Notes: generated by a model from the sequence alone, not told the origin. Shown: positions 45,239-55,580, counted from the stretch's first letter. The stretch is DNA of 64,000 bases from Betaproteobacteria bacterium (GCA_016704895.1 JADIZG010000004.1:1-64000), one strand, 5' to 3'. A program made the numbers and translations.

Positions 45239-47440
45239 CACGCGCCCTCGAACCGGACGACCTCGAGGCCGGTCCCGGTGCGCAGCGTGAATCCGCCGTC
45301 GCCGTCGGCCTCGATGCGCGCCTGCGTGAAGCCGTCGAGCGAGTTCGCCGGCGTACCGAACAGCCATAGCTGGTCGAGCGGATTCGTCGCGTCGATGTCC
45401 CCGGTGTGCTGCACCGCGCGGCCGAGCGGCAACGCGTGGCCCTCGCGCCCGAACACCGGGAACTGGTCGAGCGCCGCGCGGTAGCTGCAGCACCTGCCGG
45501 CCCGCGTAGCTCGCGCGCGTGTTGAGGTCGTACCAGGCGCCCGGGGGCAACGCGACCTCGACCTCGCCGCCGGGCGCGACGATCGGCGCGACCAGCAGCG
45601 ACTCGCCGCAGAGGAACTGCGTCTCGAAGCTGCGCACCAGCGCGTTGCCGGGGAACGCGAGCGGCATCGCGCGCATCACGGGCAGGCCGGTGCGCGTCGC
45701 CTGCACGACCACGCGCTCGAGGTATGGGATCAGCCGGTAGCGGAACGCGAGCCACTTGCGCGCGACAGCCTCGGCCTCCGGCCCGAACGCCCATGGCTCG
45801 CGCTCGCCGATGCCGTAGAGGCGCATGTGGGACGCGAAAACCGAGGCCTGCAGCCAGCGCACGTACAGCTCGGGGTCGACCTGGTCGGCGCCGAAGCCGC
45901 CGATCGCGGAGCCGTGGTACGGGTTCCCGCTCATGCCGAGCGAGAGCCCGCCGCGGATCGAGGCGGCGAGGCCCTCCCAGTCGCTCTGCGGATTCGCGAC
46001 CCAGCCGACCGGGTGGCGCTGGCTCGCCGACCATCCGGCGCGGCTCCAGATCACCGCCGGCCCGGCCTCCTTCGGCTGGAAGCGGGCGGCCGCGTCGTGC
46101 ACGCACTGGTTGAAGAGCTGCGGATAGACGTTGTGCAGGCGCGTGCCGTGGTCGCCGTTGAAGGCGACCGCGTCGACGGGCACCTGCTCGCCGAACCCGG
46201 CCTCGAACGCATCGACGCCGTCGTCGATCAGCTTCTTGTGCTGGTCGCGCCACCATGCGTACGCCGCGGGGTTCGTGAAGTCGACGATGCCCGAGTCCGG
46301 CAGCGGCGTCAGCACGTCGCCGTAGGGGCTCGTCGCGGGATCGGTGTCCCAGCGGTACACGTACGGGTCGCCCAGGTCCGTCGTGAGCAGGTAGTGGCGC
46401 TGCGCGAGCTCGACGAACAGCGGGTCGTGGACCGAGACGCACGGGTACTCCCAGACGCACACGCGGAGGCGATGCGCCTTGATCGCCGCGATCGCCGCCC
46501 GCGGGTCGGGGAAGCGTTCGGCATCCCACTGGAAGTTGAAGCGCGTGTCGGTCTTCCAGGTGGTCCGCCCGTCGAGCGCGATGACGTCGCAGGGAATCTT
46601 GCGGCTGCGCATCTTCGCGGCCGCCTCGGCGGCTTCGCCGGGCGTCTTGTAGTACATGCGCGAGATCCACAGGCCGAGGCTCCAGCGCGGCACCAGCGGC
46701 GCGCGGCCGGTGAGCTGCGTGTACAGGTCGACGATCCCCGGCGGGCGCGGCCGCCGCGAACAGGAACAGGTCGAGCGCCTCGTCGTCGACGACGACCGCG
46801 TAGCTGCGGTGCGACCAGTCGGGGTGCCCGACGCCGTGCGTGACGCGCGCGGGCGTGTTGACGAACAGCCCCCACGCGCCGCGGCCGGTCCCCGGGCTCC
46901 ACGCGAACGGCGCGTTCTTGTACGAGCAGCCGGTGTTGACGCCGAGGCAGTCCTCGACCTGCGAGTGCACGAGCTGCCCGCGCTTGTCGAGCGGGCCGAA
47001 CTTCTCGCCCAGCCCGTAGACGGGCTCACCCGACGCGAGCGCGAGCGAGGCGATCCAGTGCGGCGCCGCGCGCCCGACCGAACGCGGGCAGTCGCGTGAC
47101 GCCGCGGAAATGCCGGTCGGTGATCGACCCGGTCACCGGCTTGCCCTTCCACAGCAGCCGGAACGCGAGCGGCGACCCCGCGAGCTCGAGCGTCGAGTCG
47201 CCCGACGTGAACGTCCAGGTGTCGGGCGCCGGTTGCGCGATCTCTGCACGGCTTGACCCGCCCGGTCACGATGCCGTAGTCGGGGCGCGTGTTCGGGCCG
47301 GCGCGCAGGCGGAACACGCCCGGCCCGTAGCACGACACCTCGAGCACGTCGCCGGTCGACGTGGCGAACGACGCGCCGGTTGCCGTCGAGCCGAGGCTGT
47401 TCGGGGCGTCGAGCCTCAGGAATGCGGTCGGATCGGTCAT
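45238..47440 (-). CDS. GH31 family protein with replaced catalytic residues (four frameshifts)
   Basis: About 734 residues. The barrel frame is long and clean: APLVPRWSLGLWISRMYYKT, DTRFNFQWDAERFPDPRAAI, RVCVWEYPCVSVHDPLF, WSRAGWSASQRHPVGW, SIRGGLSLGMSGNPYHGSAI and GGFG. Slips near 47250, 47070, 46740 and 45480 divide the ends; the N-terminal part has YGLGEKFGPLDKRGQ and the last 70 residues hold LDQLWLFGTPANSLDGF. In YicI-like enzymes the nucleophile sits in KTDFGE; here the motif is EAGFGE. The acid/base Asp of HWGGD is Asn (GWVAN). So it may not hydrolyse by the usual GH31 mechanism. It is co-transcribed with a lactonase and an aldose epimerase. Confidence 0.82.
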
Positions 47441-47447
47441 GGGGGTG

Positions 47448-48328
47448 TCAGCCTGCGTAGCGCGGCTCCGGGAGGCCGGGGATGTCGACGCGCATCGCGA
47501 ACACGCCGCCCGATTGCGGAAAGCGCTCGAGTTCGTCGGCCGGCCGGTCCTGGCGCGCGCTCGTCGCGTAGAGCGTCTTCAGGTCCGGGCCGCCGAACGC
47601 GCACATCGTCGGGCACATCGCCGGGAACGGAATCTCGCGCACTGTGCGTCCCGACGGATCGATCTCGACGACCTTGCCGCCCCGGAAGTGCGCGATCCAG
47701 TAATTGTCCCGCGCTGTCGACCGCGGCGCCGTCCGGGCGGTCGGTCTCGCGCTCCCAGCGCGCGAACGTGCGCGGGTTCGACGGCATCCCGCTCGCCGGG
47801 TCGAAGTCGTAAGCGCGCACCGTGAGCGCGGGCGTGTCGGCGTGGTACATCGTGCGCCGGTCGGGGCTCCACGCGAGGCCGTTGCTCACCGTGATGCCGT
47901 CGATCACGCGGTGGAACGCGTGGTCCGCGTCGAGCCGGTAGAGCGCCGCGCTGGCGGCGTCGCGCCGCTCGTTCATCGTGCCGATCCAGAATCGTCCCCT
48001 GCGGATCGACGCGGCCGTCGTTGAAGCGGTGGTGGTCGGGATCGTAGGGCGCCTGGGCGACCTTGCGCTCCAGGCGGCCATGCGCATCGGCGAGCCAGAC
48101 GCCGTCGCGCAACGCGACGACGACACCGCCCTGCGCGCGCAGCCCCATGCAGCCGATCGACGACGGCATCGGCATCACTGCGTGCGCGCCGGTGGCCGGA
48201 TCGAAACGGTGGAGCGACGGCGCGACAATGTCGACGAACCAGAGCGCCTGCTCGTCCGCGGACCAGGTCGGGCTCTCGGAGAGCTTCGACTTGACGTCCA
48301 GCACGCACCGGAACGGGGATTCGGGCAT
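47448..48328 (-). CDS. SMP-30/gluconolactonase family protein (two frameshifts)
   Basis: About 293 residues over three frames. ATG 48328 opens SPFRCVLDVKSKLSESPTWS (metal-binding Glu in SESP) and ALWFVDIVAPSLHRFDPATG. A slip near 47995 leads to RFWIGTMNERRDAASAALYR and the metal-binding ITVSNGLAWSPDRRTMYHAD. A slip near 47705 leads to PTMCAFGGPDLKTLYATSAR and the end. These six-bladed propellers hydrolyse sugar lactones. With a GH31 gene downstream and aldose epimerase upstream, a route that oxidises a free sugar to lactone and opens it is plausible. The breaks look like base errors. Confidence 0.85.
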
Positions 48329-48341
48329 GTCGGGGATCCGC

Positions 48342-49268
48342 TCAGGCGGCCGCACTCGCCTCGAGCCGCATCGTACAGGAGAACGAGGCGCCGGGAGGCA
48401 GGAGGCGGGTGCCGGTCCCCCGCTCGCCGCGTTCGGCGCGGTTGAACGCGTCGGTCATGTGGGTCGCCGGCTCGAACGCGAGGTAGTCGCGCCCCGGCGG
48501 CACGAACACGACGCGCCGGTCGAGCGCCCGGTCCGCGTCGATCGAGACCTCGAGCCCGCACGCGGGCCAGCGAATCGTCGCGATGCCGGTCGCGGGCTCG
48601 AACACGTGGTCGAGCTCGACCTCGCCGCGCGGGCGCGGCGGATCGAAGCGCCACGCGTCGGGCACGGCGACGCGCGCGCTGGGGATCTGCGTCGGGTCGC
48701 TCTTCCAGACATGAGTCGCGGCGAACGCAAGCGTCGTGCCCGGCGGCTTCGGGAAGAACGGATGCCAGCCCAGGCCGAACGGGAACGCGTGCGGACCCGC
48801 GTTCTCGATCGCCAGCCTCGCCGACAGCGTCGCCCCGCGCGCCGAGCGCTCGAGCGCGAACGTCTGCAGCACGCGGAACGGCCAGGGCCACGATGTCGCG
48901 GCGTCGCCGAGCGCGTCGTGATCGAGCGCGAGCTGGACGCCCGCGTCCGACGACGACACGACCGACCACGCGCGCTGCCAGCCGATGCCGTGGATCGAGT
49001 GCGGCGACTCGCCGAAGTTGCGCGCGAGCGCGTGCTCGTGTCCGTCGAAGGCGATGCGGGCATTCGCGATGCGGTTCGAGTAAGGGACGAGCGGGTAGCA
49101 GGCGAACGAACGGACGTTGCCCTCGGCGCGTGCGTCCTGCGGCGTCGGCCGGAGGATGTCGGCGCCGTCCAGCGTGAACGACGCGATCGCGCCGCCGACG
49201 GACGGCGCGATCTCGACGACGGCGTCGCCGGCGACGAGGCGCACGAACCCCGGTTGCGGATCGATCAT
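48342..49268 (-). CDS. Aldose 1-epimerase (GalM-like)
   Basis: A 308-residue beta-sandwich epimerase. It begins PQPGFVRLVAGDAVVEIAPS and VGGAIASFTLDGADILRP, then has YPLVPYSNRIANARIAFDGH (substrate Arg), HSIHGIGWQRAWSV (His) and FPFGLGWHPFFPKPPGTTLA with the second His. Later DAWRFDPP and ATHMTDAFNR are typical. It converts alpha and beta anomers of an aldose. It is the first gene of the sugar cassette, with only 13 bases to the lactonase gene. The frame is intact. Confidence 0.9.
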   Translation of the reverse strand: MIDPQPGFVRLVAGDAVVEIAPSVGGAIASFTLDGADILRPTPQDARAEGNVRSFACYPLVPYSNRIANARIAFDGHEHALARNFGESPHSIHGIGWQRAWSVVSSSDAGVQLALDHDALGDAATSWPWPFRVLQTFALERSARGATLSARLAIENAGPHAFPFGLGWHPFFPKPPGTTLAFAATHVWKSDPTQIPSARVAVPDAWRFDPPRPRGEVELDHVFEPATGIATIRWPACGLEVSIDADRALDRRVVFVPPGRDYLAFEPATHMTDAFNRAERGERGTGTRLLPPGASFSCTMRLEASAAA

Positions 49269-49384
49269 CGGAACATGCTACCCGCGCGGCGCTCCTGTGG
49301 GTCCGGCTTCAGCCGGCGCTTTTTCTGCCCGCATTCTCCGCAGGCCTCGCATCCTGCATGCCGGGCGATCCATCGGCGTGCCCG

Positions 49385-49710
49385 CCCGCGCGGGGGGGCG
49401 GGGGGGGAGGGAGGGGCCGGCCAACCGGGGGGGGGGGGGGGCCCGGGGCGGGGGGCGGGCGGGCCGCGGGGGGGGGGGGGGGAGGGGGGGGGGCTCCGGG
49501 GGGGGGGGGGGGGGGGCCCCCGGGGGGGGGGGGCTTTCCCCGGGGGGAAACCGAGGGGGGGGGGAGGGGGGGGAACCCGGGGGGGGGGGCGGGCCCCGCC
49601 GGGGGGGGGGGGCCCTGGGGGCCGGGGGGGGGCGGGGGGGGGGGGGGGGGGGGGGGGCGGGGTGGGGGCGGGGGGGGGGGGGGGGGGGTGGGGGGGGGGA
49701 GGTTGGCCGG
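49385..49710. other. Long poly-G tract (probable sequence artefact)
   Basis: About 325 bases are almost continuous G on the plus strand, broken by single or few C, A or T. A decayed REP hairpin (GTGGGTCCGGCTTCAGCCGGCGC) lies just to the left near 49291-49315, and azlC begins 150 bases to the right. Frames through it give only Gly/Pro/Arg. The whole gap 49269-49863 holds no gene I can support. Confidence 0.75.
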
Positions 49711-49863
49711 GAGCATATCAGCGCAGCGCGTCACCGAGCGCCGCGGCGATCGGCCGATGCGGCCCGATCCGGCTGGCGCGGTTCGCGTAAGAATCACTCG
49801 CCCCGAAGGAGAACTGCCGTCTCCCCGTCCCCGTTCCAGGCGTTCCCGCGCCCGCCCTTCCCC

Positions 49864-50571
49864 ATGCGCCACCTCCTCGCCACCAGGAAGGAATTCCGCG
49901 GGGCTTCGTCGACATGCTGCCCGCCTGCGTCGGCCTGGTGCCGTTCGGCGTCGTCTGCGGGGTCGGCGCGGCGGCGGCGGGCGCGGACTGGCTCGCCGCG
50001 CTCGGCATGGCGCTCTTCATCTTCTCGGGGGCTGCGCAGATCCTCGCCGTCCAGCTCTACGCGGCGAATGCGCCGATCGCGATCATCGTGCTCACCTGCT
50101 TCGTGCTGGGCCTGCGCTTCCTCATGTACAGCGCCGCGATGGCGCCGTACATGCGGGCGGCTGCCGGTGAACTGGCAGCGGGGGCTCGCGTTCCTGCTTA
50201 CCGACCAGGCGTTCGCCGCGGCGATCCGCAAGTTCGACGCATCGGAGGACGCCCGCGGCGCGGGCTCCACTTCCTCGGCAGCGGCATCGCGGTGTGGGCG
50301 AACTGGGTGGCGACCAACATGATGGGGTACTTCGCCGGCGCGTCGATCCCGCCGTCGTGGTCGCTCGACTTCGCGGTTCCGCTGTGCTTCATCGCGCTCG
50401 TCGCGCCGCTGTTCCGCAGCGTGCCGTCGGTCGTCGCCGCTGTGCGCGGGCGTCGCGGTCCTCGGGCTGGGCGGGCTGCCGATGCGCCTCAACCTGATCG
50501 CCGCCGGCCTGATCGGCATCGTCGCTGGCACGCTCGTCGACCTCGCGGGGGAGCGATGGAAGGCGCGCTGA
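49864..50571 (+). CDS. azlC: AzlC family branched-chain amino acid exporter subunit (four frameshifts)
   Basis: About 235 residues. From ATG 49864 (RHLLATRKEF) single-base slips near 49905, 50155, 50265 and 50440 alternate between two frames. Joined, they read RGFVDMLPACVGLVPFGVVC, LFIFSGAAQILAVQLYAANA, VNWQRGLAFLLTDQAFAAAI, HFLGSGIAVWANWVATNMMG and LGGLPMRLNLIAAGLIGIVA. These are the AzlC landmarks in the usual order. AzlC and AzlD together export branched-chain amino acids. The slips follow directly after the poly-G tract, so this stretch is probably poorly sequenced. The end overlaps azlD by 16 bases. Confidence 0.82.
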
Positions 50572-50885
50572 AGCTCTGGGTCGTGATCGTCGCGGTCGGC
50601 GCGCTCAACTACCTGTCGCGCCTGTCGTTCATCGCGTTCTTCGCGAGCCGCGAGATGCCGCCGCTCCTGGCGCGCGCGTTGAGGTTCGTCCCGGCCGCGA
50701 TGCTGACCGCCCTCGTGCTGCCGATGGTGCTCGCGCCGTCGTGGGCCGGCACGATTGCCGGCGTCAACCCGCGCATCCCGGCAGCGATCGTTGCCGCTGT
50801 CGTCGCGTTCTACACCCGCAGCACGCTCAAGACGCTGGCGACCGGCATGGGCGCGCTGTGGCTGCTGGAGGCGGCGATCCGCTGA
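50556..50885 (+). CDS. azlD: AzlD family transporter subunit
   Basis: A 109-residue protein with four hydrophobic helices: LKLWVVIVAVGALNYLSRLS, FIAFFASREMPPLLARALRF, VPAAMLTALVLPMVLAPSWA and AAIVAAVVAFYTRSTLKTLA. This is the small partner of AzlC. The start ATG 50556 lies inside the end of azlC, as is typical for this pair. Confidence 0.9.
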   Translation: MEGALKLWVVIVAVGALNYLSRLSFIAFFASREMPPLLARALRFVPAAMLTALVLPMVLAPSWAGTIAGVNPRIPAAIVAAVVAFYTRSTLKTLATGMGALWLLEAAIR

Positions 50886-50903
50886 TTCGGCTACCATTGC
50901 GCC

Positions 50904-51746
<843 letters not shown>

Positions 51747-51815
51747 GCGGGGCGGGAAAGGCGTCCGGCGGAAGTCGGACCCGCAATGAAGCTCGAGGCG
51801 GCGCCGGGATGCTGT

Positions 51816-51917
51816 TGTGGGTCGGGCTTCAGCCCGACGGCTTTCGAGTGACAAAGGGCGTCCGGCTGAAGCCGGACCCACAGGGGCAAGAGACGTCGGG
51901 CTGAAGCCCGACCCACA
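51816..51917. repeat. Three REP-type hairpins
   Basis: TGTGGGTCGGGCTTCAGCCCGAC near 51816-51839, a variant TCCGGCTGAAGCCGGACCCACA near 51859-51882 (compensating changes in both arms) and GTCGGGCTGAAGCCCGACCCACA near 51894-51917. They separate the MoxR ATPase gene from the GNAT gene. Confidence 0.88.
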
Positions 51918-51927
51918 GGGGGTGCGG

Positions 51928-52557
51928 ATGGCGCGATTCATCGAGCCAGTCACACTTGTCGGGAACCATGCGACGCTCGAGCCGCTCGACGCGTCGCACG
52001 TCGCGCCGCTCGCGGAAGCCGCGAGCGACGGCGAGCTCTGGCAGCTCTGGTACACGGGCGTCGCGTCGCCGCAGAAGATGGGCGAGTACGTGGCGACCGC
52101 GCTCGACATGCGCGAGCGCTTCGACGCGATGCCGTTCGCCGTGCGCGACGCGACGGGAGCCGTCGTCGGCTGCACGCGGTTCTTCAACGTCGACGTCGCG
52201 AACCGCCGGGTCGAGATCGGCCACACCTGGTACGCGAAGCGCGTGCAGCGCACGCCGCTGAACACCGAGTGCAAGCTGCTGCTGCTGACCCACGCGTTCG
52301 AGAAGCTCGGCTGCATCGCCGTCGAGTTCCGCACGCACTGGTTCAACCAGGCGAGCCGCGCCGCGATCGCCCGGCTCGGCGCGAAGCAGGACGGCGTGCT
52401 GCGCAACCACCAGCTGGGCAGCGACGGCGTCAGGCGCGACACCGTCGTGTTCAGCATCATCGACAGCGAATGGCCGGCCGTGAGGAAGCACCTGGGCTTC
52501 CAGCTCGAGCGCTGCCGCGCGGCTGACCGGCGGCACAGGCAGCGCGTCGCGGCGTAG
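51928..52557 (+). CDS. GNAT acetyltransferase (RimJ/RimL-like)
   Basis: A 209-residue acetyltransferase of the RimJ/RimL type: VTLVGNHATLEPLDASHVAP at the start, AVRDATGAVVGCTRFFNVDV, then RVEIGHTWYAKRVQRTPLNT (beta4 and the acetyl-CoA loop) and FRTHWFNQASRAAIARLGAK. Such enzymes acetylate protein N-termini or small amines. ATG 51928 lies ten bases after a REP hairpin. The stop TAG shares a base with the GTG start of the prenyltransferase gene. Confidence 0.88.
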   Translation: MARFIEPVTLVGNHATLEPLDASHVAPLAEAASDGELWQLWYTGVASPQKMGEYVATALDMRERFDAMPFAVRDATGAVVGCTRFFNVDVANRRVEIGHTWYAKRVQRTPLNTECKLLLLTHAFEKLGCIAVEFRTHWFNQASRAAIARLGAKQDGVLRNHQLGSDGVRRDTVVFSIIDSEWPAVRKHLGFQLERCRAADRRHRQRVAA

Positions 52558-53511
52558 TGTCGGGCCGATTCGAACGGCGGAGCGGAGGCGACGGCATCGT
52601 GCGCGCTCGCCAGGAACCGTTGAGCACCGCATCCCGCCTCGGCCCGATGCGCGTCCCGTTCCTCGCGCTGTCGCTCGTCTGCGTGGCGCTCGGCGTCGCG
52701 ACCGCGTGGCACGCCGAAGGCCGCGTCGCGTGGCCGCTCGCCGCGCTCTCGCTCGTCGCCGCGCTGGCTGCGCACGTCAGCGTCAACGCGTTCAACGAAT
52801 ACCTCGACTTCCGCAGCGGGCTCGACCTGCGCACGCAGCGCACGCCGTTCTCCGGGGGCAGCGGCGCGCTGCCCGCGGATCCGTCGGCCGCGCCCCTCGC
52901 GCTCGCGATCGCCGTCGTGGCGCTGGCGATCGTGGCGACGATCGGGCTTTGGCTCGTCTCGGTGCGCGGCACGGTGCTCGCGCCGCTGGGCGTCGCCGGC
53001 GTCGTGCTGATCGTCGCGTACACGAGCTGGATCACGCACGAGCCCCTACGCCTGCCTCGTCGCGCCGGGGCTGGGTTTCGGGCCGCTGATGGTCGTCGGG
53101 ACGCACATCGCGGTCGCGGGCCGCTACGACACCGCGGCGGGCGTCGCGGCGCTGGTGCCGTTCTTCCTCGTCAGCGCGCTGCTGCTTCTGAACCAGTTCC
53201 CCGACGTCGAGGCGGACCGCGAGGCCGGGCGGCGGCACCTGCCGATCGCATGGGGCCGCCCCCGGGCGGCGCGCGTGTTCGTGGCGCTCTACGCGCTCGC
53301 GTATCTCTCGCTCGTCGCGGGCGTCCTCGCTGGCGCGCTTCCGTGGCCGTGCCTGCTGGGGCTCGTGACGCTCACGCTCGCGATTCCCGCGGCGCGCGAC
53401 GTGCTCCGCCACCCCGACGACGTGAAGGCGCTGCTGCCGGCGATGGGGCGCAACGTGATGGTGAACCTCGCGACGCCGGCGTTCGTCGCGGTCGGGCTGT
53501 TGGTCGGCTGA
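52557..53511 (+). CDS. UbiA-family prenyltransferase (one frameshift)
   Basis: About 318 residues with 8-9 membrane helices. The first Asp-rich motif is NAFNEYLDFRSGLDLRTQRT (N-x3-D-x5-D variant) and the second LNQFPDVEADREAGRRHLPI. One C too many near 53045 shifts the frame; without it, SWITHEPYACLVAPGLGFGP leads into MVVGTHIAVAGRYDTAAGVA. This is a UbiA/MenA-type enzyme that attaches a polyprenyl chain to an aromatic ring in the membrane. The acceptor is unknown, and the window's ubiquinone genes are far away. Start GTG 52557 is a guess; a later start is possible. Confidence 0.82.
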
Positions 53512-53522
53512 GGTCCTTCGCC

Positions 53523-54698
53523 ATGCTGGTCGACTTCTTCCTGCACCTCAAGTCGTTCAAGCTGCCGGTGTCGACGCGCGAGTTCCTGACGCTGCTCGAG
53601 GCGCTCGAGGCGCGCGTCGTGTCGCTCTCGATCGACGACTTCTACGCGCTCTCGCGCATGACGCTCGTCAAGGACGAGCAGCACTTCGACCGCTTCGACC
53701 TCGCGTTCGGCAGCTACTTCAAGGGCATCGACGCGATCTTCGACATCCGCGCGCAGATTCCGGAGGAATGGCTGAAGAAGGAGTTCATGCGCACGCTGTC
53801 CGACGAGGACCGCCGGCGCATCGAGGCGCTCGGCGGCTTCGACAAGCTGATGGAGACGTTCAAGCAGCGGCTCGCGGAGCAGAAGGAGCGCCACGCGGGC
53901 GGCAGCAAGTGGATCGGCACCGGCGGCACGAGCCCGTTCGGCGCGTACGGCTACAACCCCGAGGGGATTCGCATCGGCCAGGCCGAGGGGCGCGCGAGGA
54001 GCGCGGTCAAGGTGTGGGACGCGCGCGACTTCGCGAACCTCGACGGCAGCGTCGAACTCAACACGCGCAACCTCAAGGTCGCGCTGCGGCGCCTGCGCAA
54101 GTTCGCGCGCGAGGGCGTTCCCGAGGAGCTCGACCTCGACGGCACGATCGAGGGCACGGCGCGCAACGCCGGCTGGCTGGACCTCAAGCTCCAGCCCGAG
54201 CGGCGCAACCGGGTCAAGGTGCTGCTGTTCCTCGACGTCGGAGGGTCCATGGATCCGCACGTCGAGGTCTGCGAGCAGCTCTTCTCGGCCGCGAAGAGCG
54301 AGTTCCGCCACCTCGAGCACTTCTACTTCCACAACTGCATCTACGACCACGTCTGGCGCGACAACGCGCGCCGCCGCACCGAGCGCGTGTCGACGCTCGA
54401 TCTCATCCGCACCTACGGGCCGGACTGGCGCGTCGTGATCGTCGGCGACGCGGCGATGAGCCCGTACGAGCTCCTCGAGGTCGCCGGCAGCGTCGAGTAC
54501 AACAACGACGAGCCCGGGCTCGCCTGGCTCGGCCGGCTGTTCGAGCACTTCAGGCACCGGATCTGGTTCAACCCCGAGCCTTCGCGCGCGTGGGAGTACA
54601 CGCGGTCGACGCAGATCGTGCTGCGGGCGCTCGGTCCGAAGATGTTCCCGCTGACGCTGGCGGGCGTCGCCGAGGGGATCGACGCGCTGCGGAAGTAG
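53523..54698 (+). CDS. VWA domain (CoxE-like) protein
   Basis: A 391-residue soluble protein. The N-terminal half is helical (HLKSFKLPVSTREFLTLLEA, FDRFDLAFGSYFKGIDAIFD). A Gly-rich linker (GGSKWIGTGGTSPFGAYGYN) leads to the VWA domain with a variant metal site VLLFLDVGGSMDPHVEVCEQ (DxGxS), and FYFHNCIYDHVWRDNARRR. This is the usual partner of MoxR ATPases, used as a co-chaperone when activating a target. Here the pair (50904 and 53523) is separated by other genes. The target is not in the window. Confidence 0.9.
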   Translation: MLVDFFLHLKSFKLPVSTREFLTLLEALEARVVSLSIDDFYALSRMTLVKDEQHFDRFDLAFGSYFKGIDAIFDIRAQIPEEWLKKEFMRTLSDEDRRRIEALGGFDKLMETFKQRLAEQKERHAGGSKWIGTGGTSPFGAYGYNPEGIRIGQAEGRARSAVKVWDARDFANLDGSVELNTRNLKVALRRLRKFAREGVPEELDLDGTIEGTARNAGWLDLKLQPERRNRVKVLLFLDVGGSMDPHVEVCEQLFSAAKSEFRHLEHFYFHNCIYDHVWRDNARRRTERVSTLDLIRTYGPDWRVVIVGDAAMSPYELLEVAGSVEYNNDEPGLAWLGRLFEHFRHRIWFNPEPSRAWEYTRSTQIVLRALGPKMFPLTLAGVAEGIDALRK

Positions 54699-54707
54699 TA
54701 GCCAGCT

Positions 54708-54900
54708 GTGGGTCGGGCTTCAGCCCGACGGGTGGCGCGCGAGCGTCGGCCTGAAGGCCGACCCACAGGGCGGCGCACGCGGTGTTGTGGGTCGGGCTTC
54801 AGCCCGACGGGGTTTGCTGCGACGAGCGAGAAGCGTCGGCCTGAAGGCCGACCCACAGGGCGGCGCACGCGGTGTTGTGGGTCGGGCTTCAGCCCGACGC
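54708..54900. repeat. Five REP hairpins with a 90-bp exact duplication
   Basis: Alternating TGTGGGTCGGGCTTCAGCCCGAC and GTCGGCCTGAAGGCCGACCCACA hairpins near 54708, 54744, 54784, 54833 and 54874. The segment 54742-54809 is repeated at 54832-54899, including the spacer GGGCGGCGCACGCGGTGTTG, so it arose by unequal exchange or slippage. It lies between two convergent genes and may also terminate transcription. Confidence 0.9.
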
Positions 54901-54908
54901 TTCCTTCG

Positions 54909-55580
54909 CTACTCGCTGGCCTGCACGCCGAGCACCGCGTCCGCCACCGCCAGCCGCTCGTTCGCGCACTCGACCTTCACGCGGAACCGATGCCCGCCCG
55001 CGGGCGGCTCGACCGCATCGAGCGCGACCTCGACCGCCCGGCGTTCGCCCGGCGCGACCTCGAACCACGCGGAGCTGCCGTGCAGATAGCCATTGCGCGA
55101 CGTGTAGCCGTCGACCGTCGCACGACATTGCCGGAGGGCCTCGCGGCCGTCGTTGACCACATCCATGGCGAGCCTCGACTTCCCCGACCCTCGCGCCATC
55201 GTCGCGGTCCCGGCGACCTGCATCGCGACGCTGCGCCCGGTGATCCTGCCTTCGAGCGGCAGCAGCGCGCCGCTCTCCGCGATGATGAACGCCGGAACGA
55301 ACACGAGCGCCGCGGCGCCCACCGTTCCGACGAGGAGCAACGCGAGGTCCGCGGCGTACACGGCGCCGGTCTTCGGCAGCGTCGCGCCCTGGCCCTCGAT
55401 GTCGTAGGTGCCGGCGTCGAGGAGGTCGGTCGACTCGCGCACGTCGACCTTCAGGCGGCGGCCGAGCGCTGCCATCACGCGCGGGCGCACGGACGCGAAG
55501 AAAACGCCCAGCCACGCCAGGTAGGCGGCGAAGAGCGCGATGCCCAGCCAGGCGCCGGGTCCGATGGCGGAGAGGTTCAT
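54909..55580 (-). CDS. Membrane protein of unknown function
   Basis: A 223-residue protein. It has two membrane segments (GPGAWLGIALFAAYLAWLGV and LALLLVGTVGAAALVFVPAF), a cytoplasmic loop between them (RRLKVDVRESTDLLDAGTYD), and an outward C-terminal domain with beta strands (AMQVAGTATMARGSGKSRLA, GYTSRNGYLHGSSAWFEVAP). The pattern recalls a carbohydrate- or protein-binding sandwich on a membrane stalk. I do not recognise a family. Confidence 0.65.
   Translation of the reverse strand: MNLSAIGPGAWLGIALFAAYLAWLGVFFASVRPRVMAALGRRLKVDVRESTDLLDAGTYDIEGQGATLPKTGAVYAADLALLLVGTVGAAALVFVPAFIIAESGALLPLEGRITGRSVAMQVAGTATMARGSGKSRLAMDVVNDGREALRQCRATVDGYTSRNGYLHGSSAWFEVAPGERRAVEVALDAVEPPAGGHRFRVKVECANERLAVADAVLGVQASE

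Noticed and set aside
49385..49710. Replication origin or G-quadruplex regulatory array
   Set aside because: No DnaA boxes, AT-rich unwinding region or dnaA/parAB genes nearby. The tract is more likely a sequencing artefact.
49117..50322. Long plus-strand frames of Gly/Pro/Arg through the poly-G tract
   Set aside because: They exist only because a G run has no stop codons. They carry no start context or family motif.
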